Origin: Silene conica
Taxonomy: Eukaryota > Streptophyta > Magnoliopsida > Caryophyllales > Caryophyllaceae
Reading direction: 5' to 3'
NCBI GenBank assembly: GCA_029255685.2
Contig: CM055313.2
Coordinates: 42,364,079 to 42,428,078, forward strand
Length of the DNA: 64,000 nt
Part shown: positions 12,822-23,412 of the stretch, piece after piece
Numbering within the stretch: the stretch's first letter is position 1
How the letters are laid out: each line of letters begins with the position of its first letter
Program-made: the position numbers and the translations under genes
Notes under the pieces: generated by a model
Seen by the model: the letters and a program-made list of their open reading frames with translations, nothing else
Database searches by the model: none
Told to the model about the DNA's origin: nothing

Positions 12822-14426
12822 ATGGCAGGAGGTCAAGGTAGACAGCGAGGCGGTGGTAGTAATCGCGCTAATATGTGATCCGTGCAAGAAGAAGAGGAAC
12901 CAGTAGAAGAAGAGGTACAGATCGAGCCTGAAGTGGAGGAGGACTCGGACGATGGTGTACAGATTCAGTACACCCAATATGGCCGGATTATACTTGATCC
13001 GGCGGGACTATGGTAAATGTTGTTGTTTATTAAATGTGTATTATTCATTTTTTAAAGTAATAAATTGATTTGTTATAATTAACAATTTTTGTTACAGGTT
13101 TAGACATCAGACTCCTCGTCGAGGGGTAACTGCTAGCACAAAGGAGAGTTTGTTAGGTCATGTGCCTACTTCTTGGGGGAAAGCTAGTAAGGCTCAAAAG
13201 GAAGCTTGGTTCAGTGCGTATCGGGTAATTGCATTAATTATAGTTGTTTTTTAATTATTTTAGTCAAATACTTAATATCGTTGTTTTTTAACTCATTAAG
13301 CTAACTACTACTTACATTTAATGTTTTTTTTGTGCAGCAATCTTTTTATTGGACTCCTGAACATGAACAGCCGTCCTTGATAGGTACCATGAAGTTGGTA
13401 AAACAAGATATAGAGACTATATCTACAAGATTGTTTCAAGAAAGAAGGAACCAGAGCATCTTAAAGGTACATATAATATATAAGTTTTGTCACTTGTAAA
13501 TACAAGAATTAATGAAATATCTTAATACTACTAGCATACTTTTTAATTTTAGGTGAGAAATATCAAGATCTCATGAAGCGGCGCGAGACTCCCGAGTTCC
13601 AAGCCGTGTCCGCTCAAAAAAAGATCAACAAAAGAAGAGGGAAGAAAGATGCAGAGGTCGAGCCTACCCATCACGGGGGATCACGATCATTTTTTACGCG
13701 TATTTTTAATGTAAATTTTGAATGAATACTTCTTTTTTGAATGAATATATTATACTTCTTATATTAACAATTTTCCCTATTTAAGGAGGGAAGAAGAAGA
13801 AGGATAGCAGCAAGAAAGATGCCGGCAAGAAGACGATGATGACGGCCCCCGAACTTTTCCTTGACACGCATTCGAAGGTCAACGAAAAGACGCAGAGAAG
13901 AATCTGGATTAAGGCGAAGGACAAAGAGTTATATGTAAGATAATTTCTCTCAACTAATGATGTTTTTTTGTTAACTTCGATAATGATTGTTTTTGCTTAA
14001 CTAATAATAGTTTTCTTAATGTTATAGGAGGCATAAGAGGCAGAGAAAGAGGCCCACCCTTAGCGGGAAGATAATGAAATTTGGTTCAAATTGATGGATG
14101 GTTACAAGAAGGGTATTGTATATGGGACCAGACAAGCTCAAGGGGTATTTTTCAAGGAACCGGCTAGAAGGTCCTCATATGAGCCGCGACTAACCTACGA
14201 GCCGGCTCTTGTAAGTCAATTGCAATCGCAACTTGACCAATAAAGAGCCGCAAATGCGGAAAGAGATGAGGATATGCGGTTGATGAGAGAACGTCTTAAG
14301 GCCATGGAAACATATTTCTACTCTTGCAACCTCGGTTCACGGCCATTTAATGAAGATCCTAACGATCCAAGTGGAAAGGAAGGCGACGGTAGTGGAGCTA
14401 GCATGGGATTTCAAATAGTTAATTAG
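12822..14426 (+). pseudogene. Second CACTA protein (Ptta/En-Spm, Transposase_24-like), spliced and disrupted
   Basis: In En/Spm elements a second protein helps bind subterminal repeats. Here ATG at 12822 opens a multi-exon frame with good splice signals. Exon 1 ends at 13012; exon 2 is 13098-13224 (SWGKASKAQKEAWFSAYR); exon 3 is 13338-13466 (GTMKLVKQDIETISTRLF). Later exons follow from about 13553, 13785 and 14030, the last carrying a coiled-coil-like stretch near the C-terminus (MRERLKAMETYF). In-frame stops after RANM in exon 1 and after SQLDQ near 14240 mark it as a pseudogene. The family call rests on context and general resemblance. Confidence 0.65.
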
Positions 14427-14654
14427 TTTAGTAACTTAGGAAAAATTGTCGAGCGTGGAGATTTATTAGTTTAGGTAACGGGTTCTTGTAATTTGATAAT
14501 GGTTCTCTTTTTCTATAAAAGGAGATTTGGTTGTTGTTTCAAAGGGTGTTCGTCACCAATTGCTGGTTACTTTATGGTTGCAGGTGTACTGAATTTATTT
14601 CGCATTGGATTTGGCAGAAACGAAATGAATTTTCATGAAAAATGCCCAGGAAAT

Positions 14655-14980
14655 TTAGCGACTGAAACGATGTAAATGGCGACTGAATTCAGTAGCCAAA
14701 ACAGAGCAACAAAAACCAAAACCCCTGGAAAGTCAGGGACTTTGGCGACGGAATGGGCAAAGTGGCGACTGATTGGCCGTCGCCAAATTGGCGAGTACCG
14801 GATTTTTGTCGCCAATTTGGCGACTACCATTTTTGTCGCCAAAATGTAAGTATGGCGACTACCATTTCCGTCGCCAAATTTGGCGACTGACATTAGTCGC
14901 CCGATTTTTTTTGGCGACAAAAGTCAGCGACGACTTTTTAGCGACTGTTTTCAGTCGCCAATTTTTGTCGCCCGTTTCAG
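14655..14980. repeat. Right subterminal repeats of the inner CACTA
   Basis: Many copies of TGGCGAC and GTCGCC with short AT spacers, in both orientations, mirroring the left block. Confidence 0.7.
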
Positions 14981-15164
14981 TTTTCGTTGTAGTGTCCAAC
15001 AAGCGAAACTGCCTTGCTTAACTCTGAACTCTGCCTTGCTGAACTCTAAGATAACACTCAGGTTAGGGATAAGGATTGTTTCATGTTTAGAATTATGTTA
15101 CAAGTATCTTGATCTATGATATTATATCGATTTTGGTTTACTTATTTATGTTATTAATAAGAAT

Positions 15165-15660
15165 TATTATGAATTCCAACATGACTGGTTTGCCTTAGAT
15201 TGGAATAGTTGGAACATCCCAAAACATCCGATGGTTACTAGGCTTGGACTGCAAGAAGGTATTATGAATGTGAAAAGTAAACTATACAGTATTGACTGCT
15301 GTACTGATGAACTTTGTGTCCTCTGTCAGAGACAGCCTGAAACCATTGAGCACATATTTTCTAATTGCATTTATACCAACAGAGTGAAAATGCAACTGGT
15401 GCACTGGTACGGAGGATATTTTTCTACGATAGATAGTATGGCTGTTGTACTGATGAACTTTTGGGTTGGTTCAGCCATTTGGGTCGGTCTATGTTTGTAT
15501 CATCTTCGAATATGCAGATGGGTCAGTACTCAGGTTAGTTATGTCAAGTTTCAGGGCTGTGATTGATAAGGTTTTGTTTGAGGTTAGTCATTTGTTAGTC
15601 TGGTCCATTCAGGTTTACAACTACCTATGGCTGTTTTTTTCGGGTTTGGTTAGTTAGTTT
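15165..15660 (+). pseudogene. LINE ORF2 C-terminal fragment (zf-RVT) inside the outer CACTA
   Basis: The readable frame contains the reverse-transcriptase zinc-binding region of plant LINEs: WNIPKHPMVTRLGLQEGI, then CVLCQRQPETIEHIFSNC, and VKMQLVHWYGG. Compare WTMPKHRIVAWFHQHN with CCICEVANETSEHLFCQC in the LINE at 36 kb. Frameshifts follow. It lies between the inner CACTA and the right end of the outer one. I could not find a target duplication, so insertion and capture remain open alternatives. Confidence 0.7.
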
Positions 15661-16437
15661 TACAAGGTTTACCTATATACACCTAAATGTCTCTTTACGT
15701 GCATGGACAACGAGGCAACTAGGATTTCCTGACAAAAGCCAATACCCTCAAATCTACAAGTAGGCATCTAATTACATAAACAAGAGATAAGGATTTAAGG
15801 AGAATATTTACATTTTCTTCTCCAACGAGCCTGATGTCGATTCACTTTTCATCAAGCTTGTTTAAGAACTTGAACGTTTCATACTCAGTTACTTTGCCTT
15901 CCATTGGAACTGTGCAGACACTGCTCTTACACAGGTCATCATCAAAGTGCAATAATATTAAATATAATCGCAGTTACAGAAGCTCAAGAATATTTTGCTT
16001 GCTTCCAGTTAGCTTGACATTTAGACAGAGCCTCTTAAACGAATTTGTGTACGTTTCAGGTACAATTGGACCTGAACCTGAGCCCCGGAAGAAGCTCAAG
16101 AATATTTATACGCTTATAGTTAACTTATAGTAGATTGGTTTTGGCATGTATGTTATTCATACGCTTATAGTTATTCTTGGTAATATGGATGTTGATGTTA
16201 CTTTTATGTTGGTTGTGATCTATGCGAGATTGATGTAATGTTGGATTTGTGTTGTTTGAAATATTGAAAATGTGGTTGCATTTCTGTTGACAGGTTTCAT
16301 TTTATTTAAGTAATATTTGGGCTTATCAAATTTATGGGGAAGTGCTTCTTAAATTTTCGTAGAAAGTAATTATTTTTAAAATAAAATTATAAATGTTTTT
16401 AACGGCGGTTGGGTTAAAAAACCATCTTTTAATATAA

Positions 16438-16780
16438 ACTTAAAACGACGGTTGTATTTGCAACCACTGTTTTTTATATAAACCTAACACGGCGGTTCTT
16501 TTAATAAGCCGTCGTTTTATATAAACCTAACACGACGAGTCTTTTAAAAAACCGTCGTTTTATTTAAACCAAAACCGACGGTTGTGTTTACAGAACCGTC
16601 GCTGTATATAAACCAAAAACGACGGTTCTGTATAAAAACCGTTGTTTTATATAAACCTAAGATGGCGGTTTTGTATAAAAACCGTCGTTATATATAAACC
16701 TAACACGTCGGTTCTGTTTAAAAATCGTCGTATTATATAAACCTAATACGGCGGTTCTGTTTCAAAACCGCCACAATAGG
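16438..16780. repeat. 43-bp tandem hairpin array at the right end of the outer CACTA
   Basis: The segment AAACC(T/A)AA starts every 43 bp at 16481, 16524, 16567, 16610, 16653, 16696 and 16739. Each unit contains CGACGGTT, an AT-rich loop and AACCGTCG, so each can fold into a hairpin. Arrays like this are the expected transposase-binding region of a CACTA end, but the regular period is notable. Confidence 0.8.
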
Positions 16781-17282
16781 TCACTTTTATCGGCGGTTGC
16801 ACAACCGCCGCAAAGGCTAAACGATGTTAAAATAAACGGCGCACCAAGAATTGTAAGAACCGCCGTAAAAAACCCATTTACAATCGCCTCTATAGGGGTT
16901 TTTCTACTAGTGTCTCTTCCTCTTTTCTACAAAAGAAGAGTTGTTTGGGTAAAGTTAAAATATTGTTCCAAGTCTCACAGCTCCGAGTGGGCGGAGCTGC
17001 GTGGAGATCGTAGTAGTGTTAACCTTGGGGAATTACCGGTCAGTGTTGATCACCACCGCGGTCATACCGGAGAAATAATTTTCAAGGCTGTGGTTCCGCA
17101 CCACGTCACTACCTTCCAATTTCGGTATTTCTGGTACTTTATTTTGTTACTGCAATATTTCTTGTTGTGTCGACTTATAGTGTTTGAGTTCTGTAATTTT
17201 CGTCCAACACCTGGTTCGTACCAAATGTAAACAATTGGTTGACAATGTTTAGGTCACTAGAGAATCAAACATATTCGAAAAG

Positions 17283-17850
17283 TGGATACTCTGGCACCCG
17301 CTCCAATTGGGGCGGACACAAGTGGAGCTTTGGCATGTAGTGGGGTGGAGACGGGTGCGAAAATTCTACCCGTCATGGTAGTGGGGCGGGGATGGTTTTT
17401 GCGTGTTACCCACTTTATACCCGCCTACCCGCTAATTATTACAAAAACTAATACCATTATTACGATAATTTTACAAATATTATTTTGTTATATTTAATAC
17501 ATAATGTTAAAAATAGCTATTTTATAAAGTATTTTACCAACTTTTTTCATAAATAACTAAAATTATATAAACAAATTCTTGAAAATATAAATTAATTGTG
17601 ATTAAACCAACTTGTACGAAAAAAGATCGGAAACATTTATGGTATAGCGGGTTAATGGGTAGGTGGAGCGGGGATGATTTTGGAAACTTGTACCTGTCAT
17701 GAATGGTGGGACGGGGGATGGTTTTGGAAACTTGTACCCGCAATGGGTGGTGAGGCGGGGTGGGTACGAGGTTTTCTTAATGAGTACAGGTACGGAGAAA
17801 CCTTTATCGAACACCGCCCCGCCTCAATGACATCCCTACCTAGACACCTA
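17283..17850. mobile_element. hAT-like non-autonomous relic rich in GGGCGGG/ACCCGC
   Basis: Repeated GGGGCGGG and TACCCGC motifs fill both flanks of an AT-rich centre. The right end reads, in reverse complement, TAGGGATGTCATTGAGGCGG, like common plant hAT termini. The left end (near CCAATTGGGGCGGAC) matches only loosely and no 8-bp duplication was found, so the element is probably truncated or decayed. Confidence 0.4.
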
Positions 17851-18299
17851 GAACCATCTCATGTATGTTCGTGCCTTAACTAGTGGGCAGAGCCTTGTAA
17901 AAAAGGGTCTAATATATAAGACAACGTCTCATTCAATTTTATAAGATAATTTGGTTGATCTCATATGTGAGACCGTGTCACATATTGACTGATTACAATT
18001 TTGGTACAAATAGTAGAAATGACAAATATTGATATCATTAGAAGAATTAATCTGAAACAAAGCACCTAAGAAACCGAAAAATAATGCCTGATATTGACAC
18101 ACACAAACAATCAAAATTTAATAAAACAAAAAAGTCCCTATCAGGAATAGCTATAGGACATCCCAGATTCTCGTGGTAGATGGGTATTATCGGTGACAAG
18201 TTAAAGATTAATAGTATTCTTTTATATAATGTAAGTTGCATCATTTATATAATGTTTTACTTTTTTCTACTTGTATGTCCACTTATATTTTTATGACAA
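17851..18299. other. No gene seen
   Basis: AT-rich sequence with only short unconvincing ORFs. No repeat boundary identified. Confidence 0.5.
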
Positions 18300-18302
18300 T
18301 AA

Positions 18303-18708
18303 AAGCATCAACATTAAAGAGGATTGTCCATCCTCTTAGATGAGAGAGGGTGCTAAGAGGTTGTCCTCTTCAATGTGGAACCAACATTGAACATCCTCCT
18401 TGGAGGAGGAAGAGGAAGACTTCCTCTATTTTTAGAGGAAGTACAACTTAGGCCCTTGTGCCCACTTACCAATGAAAATATTGCATATATATTTTATTTT
18501 ATTTTATTTTTAATAAAAAAATAATTAAAATATAAGAGAGGATGTAGAGAGGATCCTCTTGGATGTAGGAAAATAAATAGAAGAAGAGAAGGAGGAGGAT
18601 GAAGATAGTGGAAAATGAGTTGGAGGAAAGAGAGGGTAATGTGTCAAAAAGATATAGGGAGGAGAAGAAAATAAGAGGATTATAGCATCCTCTTCAATGT
18701 ACATGCTC
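18303..18708. mobile_element. MITE, PIF/Harbinger (Tourist-like) type
   Basis: Imperfect terminal repeats AAGCATCAACATTAAAGAGG (left) and, in reverse complement, GAGCATGTACATTGAAGAGG (right) bound a 406-bp block. The flanking triplet TAA (18300-18302 and 18709-18711) fits the Harbinger target duplication. The interior is purine-rich with AGAGGA repeats and no coding capacity. Confidence 0.7.
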
Positions 18709-18928
18709 TAAAGTATTCGTATTCAATTTCAGCTTGTGACAGATATTCTCCATCGCAACCGAAACTCTTTAATACCGGATATATTGCGAAATGCCAGCTA
18801 AAATCATGTGTCAGAAAATGGGTAGTTAATCAGTAATCAATCATTCAGAATGTCCGGTTTACGTCATCTTCAAGTGGGGAACACCATCTCCACGGTGCAA
18901 TCATTCTCCATGTTAGGTATCTAATAAT

Positions 18929-19128
18929 TTAGCACGTTTTATTTGTGCCGGGTCACCATTTGTGACGAATATTTTGTGAAATAAAATGGATACAAAATGA
19001 GTTAGTGGAGAAAGGAACCACATGAATAGTGTCAGAGAAAGAGAAAAAGTGGGTATTTTGTGAGAGGAAACGGTATCGGTCAAAAGCTTGTGACGAATAT
19101 AGCCGTCACAAATGAGAATTTGTGCTAA
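18929..19128. mobile_element. Small MITE-like element with TTAGCAC ends
   Basis: Both ends share TTAGCAC and, further in, ATTTGTGACG in inverted orientation. The region 19088-19111 also forms a hairpin with 8-bp arms TTGTGACG/CGTCACAA. Length is about 200 bp. The TAAT-type flanks are too AT-rich to prove a target duplication. Confidence 0.5.
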
Positions 19129-19386
19129 TAATTAGTGATATGGGTTGGCCGGATTTGGTAGAAATGTCAGATTACTGTCTTACTTCCTTCCTCGTTGCCG
19201 GTTAACCCATTTCAACATGAACTAATAAGTTGTTCGTATATAGTATACATGGACAAAACAAAAGTTGTTATGTTTGAGACTTTAAGCAGTGATTGAGTGA
19301 GGAGATTATTACCAAACATTGTTTATGCCTATATGTAAATTTGTAATCACAAAATAGAGCTTGTCAAATTTGTCAAACATGTCTAC

Positions 19387-19505
19387 CTAGCTAATGGTTA
19401 AGATGAATCTGTAGTCGACCATGTCTACCTAGTGGTTAAGATGAATCTATAGACGACCGTAGCGGACCTTAATAAGTCAAATGTTCGAATCTCCATTGCC
19501 ATTTA
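19387..19505 (+). mobile_element. tRNA-derived SINE-like trace
   Basis: The sequence contains an A-box-like CTAGTGGTTAAGATG and, downstream, a B-box-like GTTCGAATCTCC, the spacing expected of a pol III SINE head. The A-box segment is tandemly duplicated (about 19387-19420 and 19421-19460, both with TGGTTAAGATGAATCT). No tail or target duplication was identified. Confidence 0.4.
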
Positions 19506-20724
19506 TTGTTATACCTTACTATTAATTTTCATATTGTGGCACTTGTGTAGTTTGGGTTATGCCCTCTAATGCTTATTAAAGCACATCATATAAACAATGA
19601 TGTATGTACCCTTTAACACTATCAAAGTATCAATGATTCGATGATAATGAAATCTGTATGGGTCTTTCTTTTCCCCTTTTCAATTAACATAATGAAACAA
19701 TTAAGGCCTAATTTTCAAGAACCAACATGATAAAATTATTGGAAAAAAAAGCGAAGCATAAAACTTGCAAATGAGATACAAGGAAACACAATAAAACATA
19801 GAAAAGTAATGAAATACTCAAACTTAGAAAAAGGCGAGTAGGCGACATATATTTACCTGGTGAAATTTTGGATGAACTAGTAGCGAAAGATTTCAAGTTG
19901 AAGGGTGATTACTGAATACACAACACAACCAAATTATAGGACACTATATTTTGGTGAAAAGAACAAAAGGTTAAAGCCTAAGTCATGCGTTTTATAGGCC
20001 ATTGTCTATTTCATACCCTCTTAAGGCCTCAACTAGACCTCATAAATGGGTCAACTCGATCTGGAGCAGTGGTTCGAATACGGGCCATTTTTAGATGTCT
20101 TATCATCAACTTATTTAGAGATTGTGGACAATGTGTAATAATAAACATTCGTTTGAAATTATGTCACGTTTTTCCTTTACTCGACTCGGTACTTGTTCTA
20201 CAAAAAGCGCTAAATATTCATCTATTTGGTTGAAATATTGCACAAAAATCTAAAATAATTACATAAATATGAAAAATTAATGGAGCGAACATGAATTGAT
20301 AGTCCAAATAGGTGAAGCTAATCCGATTATTTTTTAACTTCATCTCTCTAATCTAAAAATAATATTGTGCGGTTATTTTGAAAACAATTACGCAGAAATA
20401 ACTACGTTGAAAACCACATTTTATATATAAAAAATTTAAGAATAAAAGTTAGGTGAAGTAGTATGAGTTCTTTTTACAGCAACCATGAAATGTGATTTGA
20501 TTCTTACCCACGACATTTTAAATAGAATTATATTGACTACATGTCTACAACCATGAAATTGAAACTTGATTCTCTCCCACGACATTTTAAATAATATTTA
20601 AAAATTGATATCTCTGTATCATAGTTCCATTCCTAATTAATTGGAATTCTCTTCATTTATTTTTATCTTTTTTTCTCTCTGCATCATTTTACGTTGCAAA
20701 AAAAAAAAAATCCAATTGAAGATG
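19506..20724. other. No gene seen
   Basis: AT-rich, with no supported coding region or clear element boundary. A 14-base poly(A) run at about 20698-20712 precedes the gag scrap that follows. Confidence 0.5.
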
Positions 20725-21066
20725 CTCTCTTAATACAATAGATTGACCAAGCCAAGGAAGCGATCATTAAACTTCTTGAAAATCAAGTGGCCCAACTTGC
20801 CGCATCTAATGCCCAACGCCAACAAGGTCAAATTCCGACTCAAAGGTGAACAACCTACTAATGGCACCCTTAATGTCATCCATTTGAGGAGTGGGAAGAG
20901 CTACGATAAGCAATCTATGACTATAGATGATAAGGTAGTTGACGACAACCTTGGGGAGAGTGTTCAAAAGAAAGTTAATGTAAAGGATGTTGTGGACAAT
21001 GGTAAGGGAGCAGTCAAGAATGCCAAAGCTAAGGAGCACGTCCAAGTGCCTTTCTGCAGCAATTAA
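20725..21066 (+). pseudogene. Gypsy (Athila/Tat-like) gag fragment
   Basis: One frame near the start reads LENQVAQLAASNAQRQQGQI, and after a frameshift another reads NVIHLRSGKSYD. Together these resemble the gag-protease junction of plant Athila/Tat elements, where a Gln/Ala-rich helix is followed by VTLRSGK. The fragment is short, frameshifted and without LTRs, so it is an isolated relic. Confidence 0.6.
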
Positions 21067-21488
21067 TCAATAAGAAAGATGGGGGTATGTTCAGTCAGTT
21101 TTAAGAAGTTTTTAAAATTTATATGTTACCATACTTTTTCTTGAATTACTTTCTCACGTCTCCTCATACTCCAAGGGTATATTTGGATTGAGAGAATTGG
21201 AGGGACAGAGAGGAGAGGGAAAAGGAGGGATTTAGTTTCGTTTGTTTGGATACAATTTCGTAATTGCTTTTTCATGTACAAAGATTACTCTTTTATGGAC
21301 TTTTTGTCATTAATTTTCCATATCTTGCCCTTTTTCCACAAAACAAAATAAACAAATTCTCTCTAATTCTCCTCCTCAAAAAATTAATTAAATCTGTCAA
21401 ATTATTCAATTATGAATGCTAATTTCATCTCAATCAATCCTATTACTTATGCTATATCAAATTTAGAGAGAATAAATTAATTTAGACT

Positions 21489-22130
21489 GGTACTGGTACT
21501 AACTGATACTGGAAAAAGATATGTAAGATCAGAGAGTAGATGAATGCTGGGTTCGTTGCAGGGGAGTGGACTTGGCAAGGAAATGAAAAATATACAGTTG
21601 CAAAAGGCTATCACTGGATGAGAATTAAAAGAGAGGAAGTGGATTGGCACAGGCTGATTTGGAACAGATGGACAGTACCTAAGCATAGCATGGTGGCTTG
21701 GTTACATCAACACAATGGCTTGAACACTCGAGACAAGCTTAAAAGGCTAGGCCTGATCACAGAGGAGGGGTGCTGCATCTGTGCAGCAGCTCCTGAAACC
21801 ATAAACCATTTGTTTTGCCAATGCTCTTACAGTAGTAGAGTGCTTGAAGGTCTTAAAAGTTGGCTCCCAATTCACATTGACAACAACATTGTAGTGCACC
21901 ACAGGAGAAGAATTAGGGGAACTAAGCTACAAAGGGCAGTCAGAAATGGTATCCTCAATGCTGTAGTCTATCATATATGGCATCAGAGGAACAAATGTAG
22001 GATGGAGCAGAGTCTACTTAGAGTTGATGTACTTGTCTCAAACATAAAGCAGGAGTTGAGTAGGTTTTTTAAGAGCAAAATGTATTCCCTTTTGGACAAA
22101 GACAAGGCCTTTCTTCAAGGTCTAGTTTAA
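21489..22130 (+). pseudogene. LINE ORF2 C-terminal end (zf-RVT domain)
   Basis: The frame reads WKKICKIRE, a TAG at 21537-21539, then an open stretch to 22130 with WTVPKHSMVAWLHQHNG and the Cys/His cluster CCICAAAPETINHLFCQC. This is the zinc-binding region that follows the reverse transcriptase in plant L1 elements. Endonuclease and RT domains are absent because of 5' truncation. Confidence 0.85.
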
Positions 22131-22190
22131 GGTCCTCTTGTAACTAAGACTTTTTGGTTATATATATACTTACCTTTACCAAAAAAAAAA
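21489..22190 (+). mobile_element. 5'-truncated LINE with 15-bp target duplication
   Basis: The 702-bp insert is flanked by perfect 15-bp direct repeats AAATTAATTTAGACT (21474-21488 and 22191-22205). It ends in a poly(A) run, so it was made by target-primed reverse transcription. It carries only the C-terminal end of ORF2 and the 3' UTR. Its 3' end, TATATACTTACCTTTACC, closely matches that of the LINE at 36-41 kb. Confidence 0.92.
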
Positions 22191-22205
22191 AAATTAATTT
22201 AGACT

Positions 22206-23407
22206 AATGAAATTAGGGTCTCAAAAATTAGAGTTTGAGAAATTATTTACCACGACATTTTTTGTTCTAATTGACTGTCAATTAGTGCAGTTGTGCCCTT
22301 ATTTATAAATTAGTTTGTGCTAATTATAATCTCGTTGCAGTGTAGATAAGAAATCACAGATAATAATGCACTAAACTTTGTGAATATATGTAACCTAATA
22401 ATGCTTGCTTTTATACCTTGCGATTTGGGTGACCTTTGGTTCGCTTATCATCTGCAACTTTGCATAATGTTTATGGTTTTTTCATTTTCCTCTTACGTTA
22501 ATGAAGGGGTGACTGTTTTTGTTTGGCTATGGACTTTTTATTTGTTTGTTAAGGTTGTTAATACGGGTTCGCTGGGTGGTGCAGGGGTGGTCAGGCAAAA
22601 TGGGAGAGGATAATGCTCGTGTTTACTGGTCATGGAGGGGAGGCGGCGATGGCCGATGGGGGACAACTGGTGGTTTGTTGGCGGTAGTTGCATCCATTAA
22701 TTTGAGAGGATTTTTATTGATTCGAAAAAAGATAAAATAAGGGTGTACAAATGATAAGGGTATAATGGTCATTCATGTCCATGATTGAGTAAATCATGTC
22801 CATGAATGAGTATGACCCTACAATTTATGGAAAGGAAAGGAAAGGAAATGAGGGGGTTTAATTTCTCTCCTTTAGAACACACTAAATTCTTTCCATGAGA
22901 GGCAAGATTTAAAGAGAAAACTTTATTTGAACCTTCATTAAATTATGTAAAGACATATTTTCTTGAATAGCCTCCCTCCATTATACAATCTCCCTCTTTC
23001 CTCCCCTTCCATTTCCATTCATCAAATTTGTTATCCAAACAACCACAATTCATTTTTCCTCACCTCCTGATACCGTCGTTTGGTACCAAAAATAAATACC
23101 TAAGTACTAGCAACAGAAGTCAGCAGTAAGTAGGGTCGATCTCCACAAGGAGACAAGGTATCTGTTCTAAGGTTCGTTTATCAGTCACAAGGGGGGTTTT
23201 TGGAGTTTGTATAATCTAAACTAAAAACAAAGGGATAAAAAGAGATAAAAGAAATAAAATAATAGCAACGGAAAGAAATAGCTAAGACAACCGGTTCATC
23301 ATAATAAATTAAGCCTAGTAATCAGTTCTTAGATTAAACAACAATCTCCTTTCGGTCTCAATTCTCCCTAAGACAACAATAGCTTAGCTTTCGCCCTCAC
23401 TACAGTC
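22206..23407. other. No gene; LTR-like flank of copia B target
   Basis: 22206-23050 is AT-rich with no supported gene. From about 23068 the sequence CTGATACCGTCGTTTGGTACC begins a segment that resumes at 33326 beyond copia B; it has the look of a gypsy LTR or UTR relic that served as the insertion target. Confidence 0.4.
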
Positions 23408-23412
23408 CTAAT

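Larger units (their letters stand above)
8229..14994 (+). mobile_element. Inner CACTA transposon with transposase genes, nested in the outer one
   Basis: The left end CACTACAAGAAAAACTT at 8229 pairs with the right end TTTTCGTTGTAGTG at 14994. The flanking triplets TTC and TCC differ by one base, compatible with an aged 3-bp duplication. Subterminal repeats of GGCGACTG/CAGTCGCC fill 8250-8475 and 14655-14980 and are unrelated to the outer element's motif, so this is a distinct family. Two genes lie between: a TNP2-type transposase and a second En/Spm-type protein, both with inactivating lesions. Length 6766 bp. Confidence 0.88.
4570..16912. mobile_element. Outer CACTA (En/Spm-type) DNA transposon, non-autonomous
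   Basis: The termini are CACTAGTAGAAAAAACCCC at 4570 and its inverted counterpart ending CTACTAGTG at 16912, flanked by the 3-bp target duplication TCT (4567-4569 and 16913-16915). Both ends carry dense subterminal copies of CGACGGTT/AACCGTCG, typical of CACTA transposase-binding regions. Without the inner element it is about 5.6 kb and has no recognisable transposase, so it would depend on a transposase supplied in trans. It splits the copia A LTR. Confidence 0.9.
1..17209 (+). mobile_element. Copia A: decayed Ty1/copia LTR retrotransposon, 3' part, with nested insertions
   Basis: Order on the plus strand is gag, CCHC zinc knuckle, protease, integrase, then the end of reverse transcriptase/RNase H and a 3' LTR, which is the Ty1/copia order (integrase before RT). 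The 5' LTR and primer site lie upstream of the window. The body is interrupted by a reversed solo LTR (579-1874) and the LTR by a CACTA element (4570-16912). A deletion removes the end of integrase and most of RT. Frameshifts and stops show it is dead. Lineage within copia was not assigned. Confidence 0.9.
4310..17209 (+). repeat. Copia A 3' LTR, split by a CACTA element
   Basis: The LTR starts TGTTGGATATAAGG at 4310 and ends TCCAACA at 17209, giving the inverted ends TGTTGGA/TCCAACA. The two parts (4310-4569 and 16916-17209) total about 554 bp once the CACTA element and its 3-bp TCT duplication are removed. The partner 5' LTR is outside the window, so insertion age and target duplication cannot be judged; the 5 bases after it are CCTGG. 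Confidence 0.8.
21173..23060. mobile_element. Possible MITE-like element surrounding the truncated LINE
   Basis: The left edge (GGGTATATTTGGATTGAGAG) and the reverse complement of the right edge (GTGGTTGTTTGGATAACAAA) share a TTTGGAT-type inverted terminus, and both flanks are rich in short A/G runs. The match is weak and no clean target duplication was found. Confidence 0.3.
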
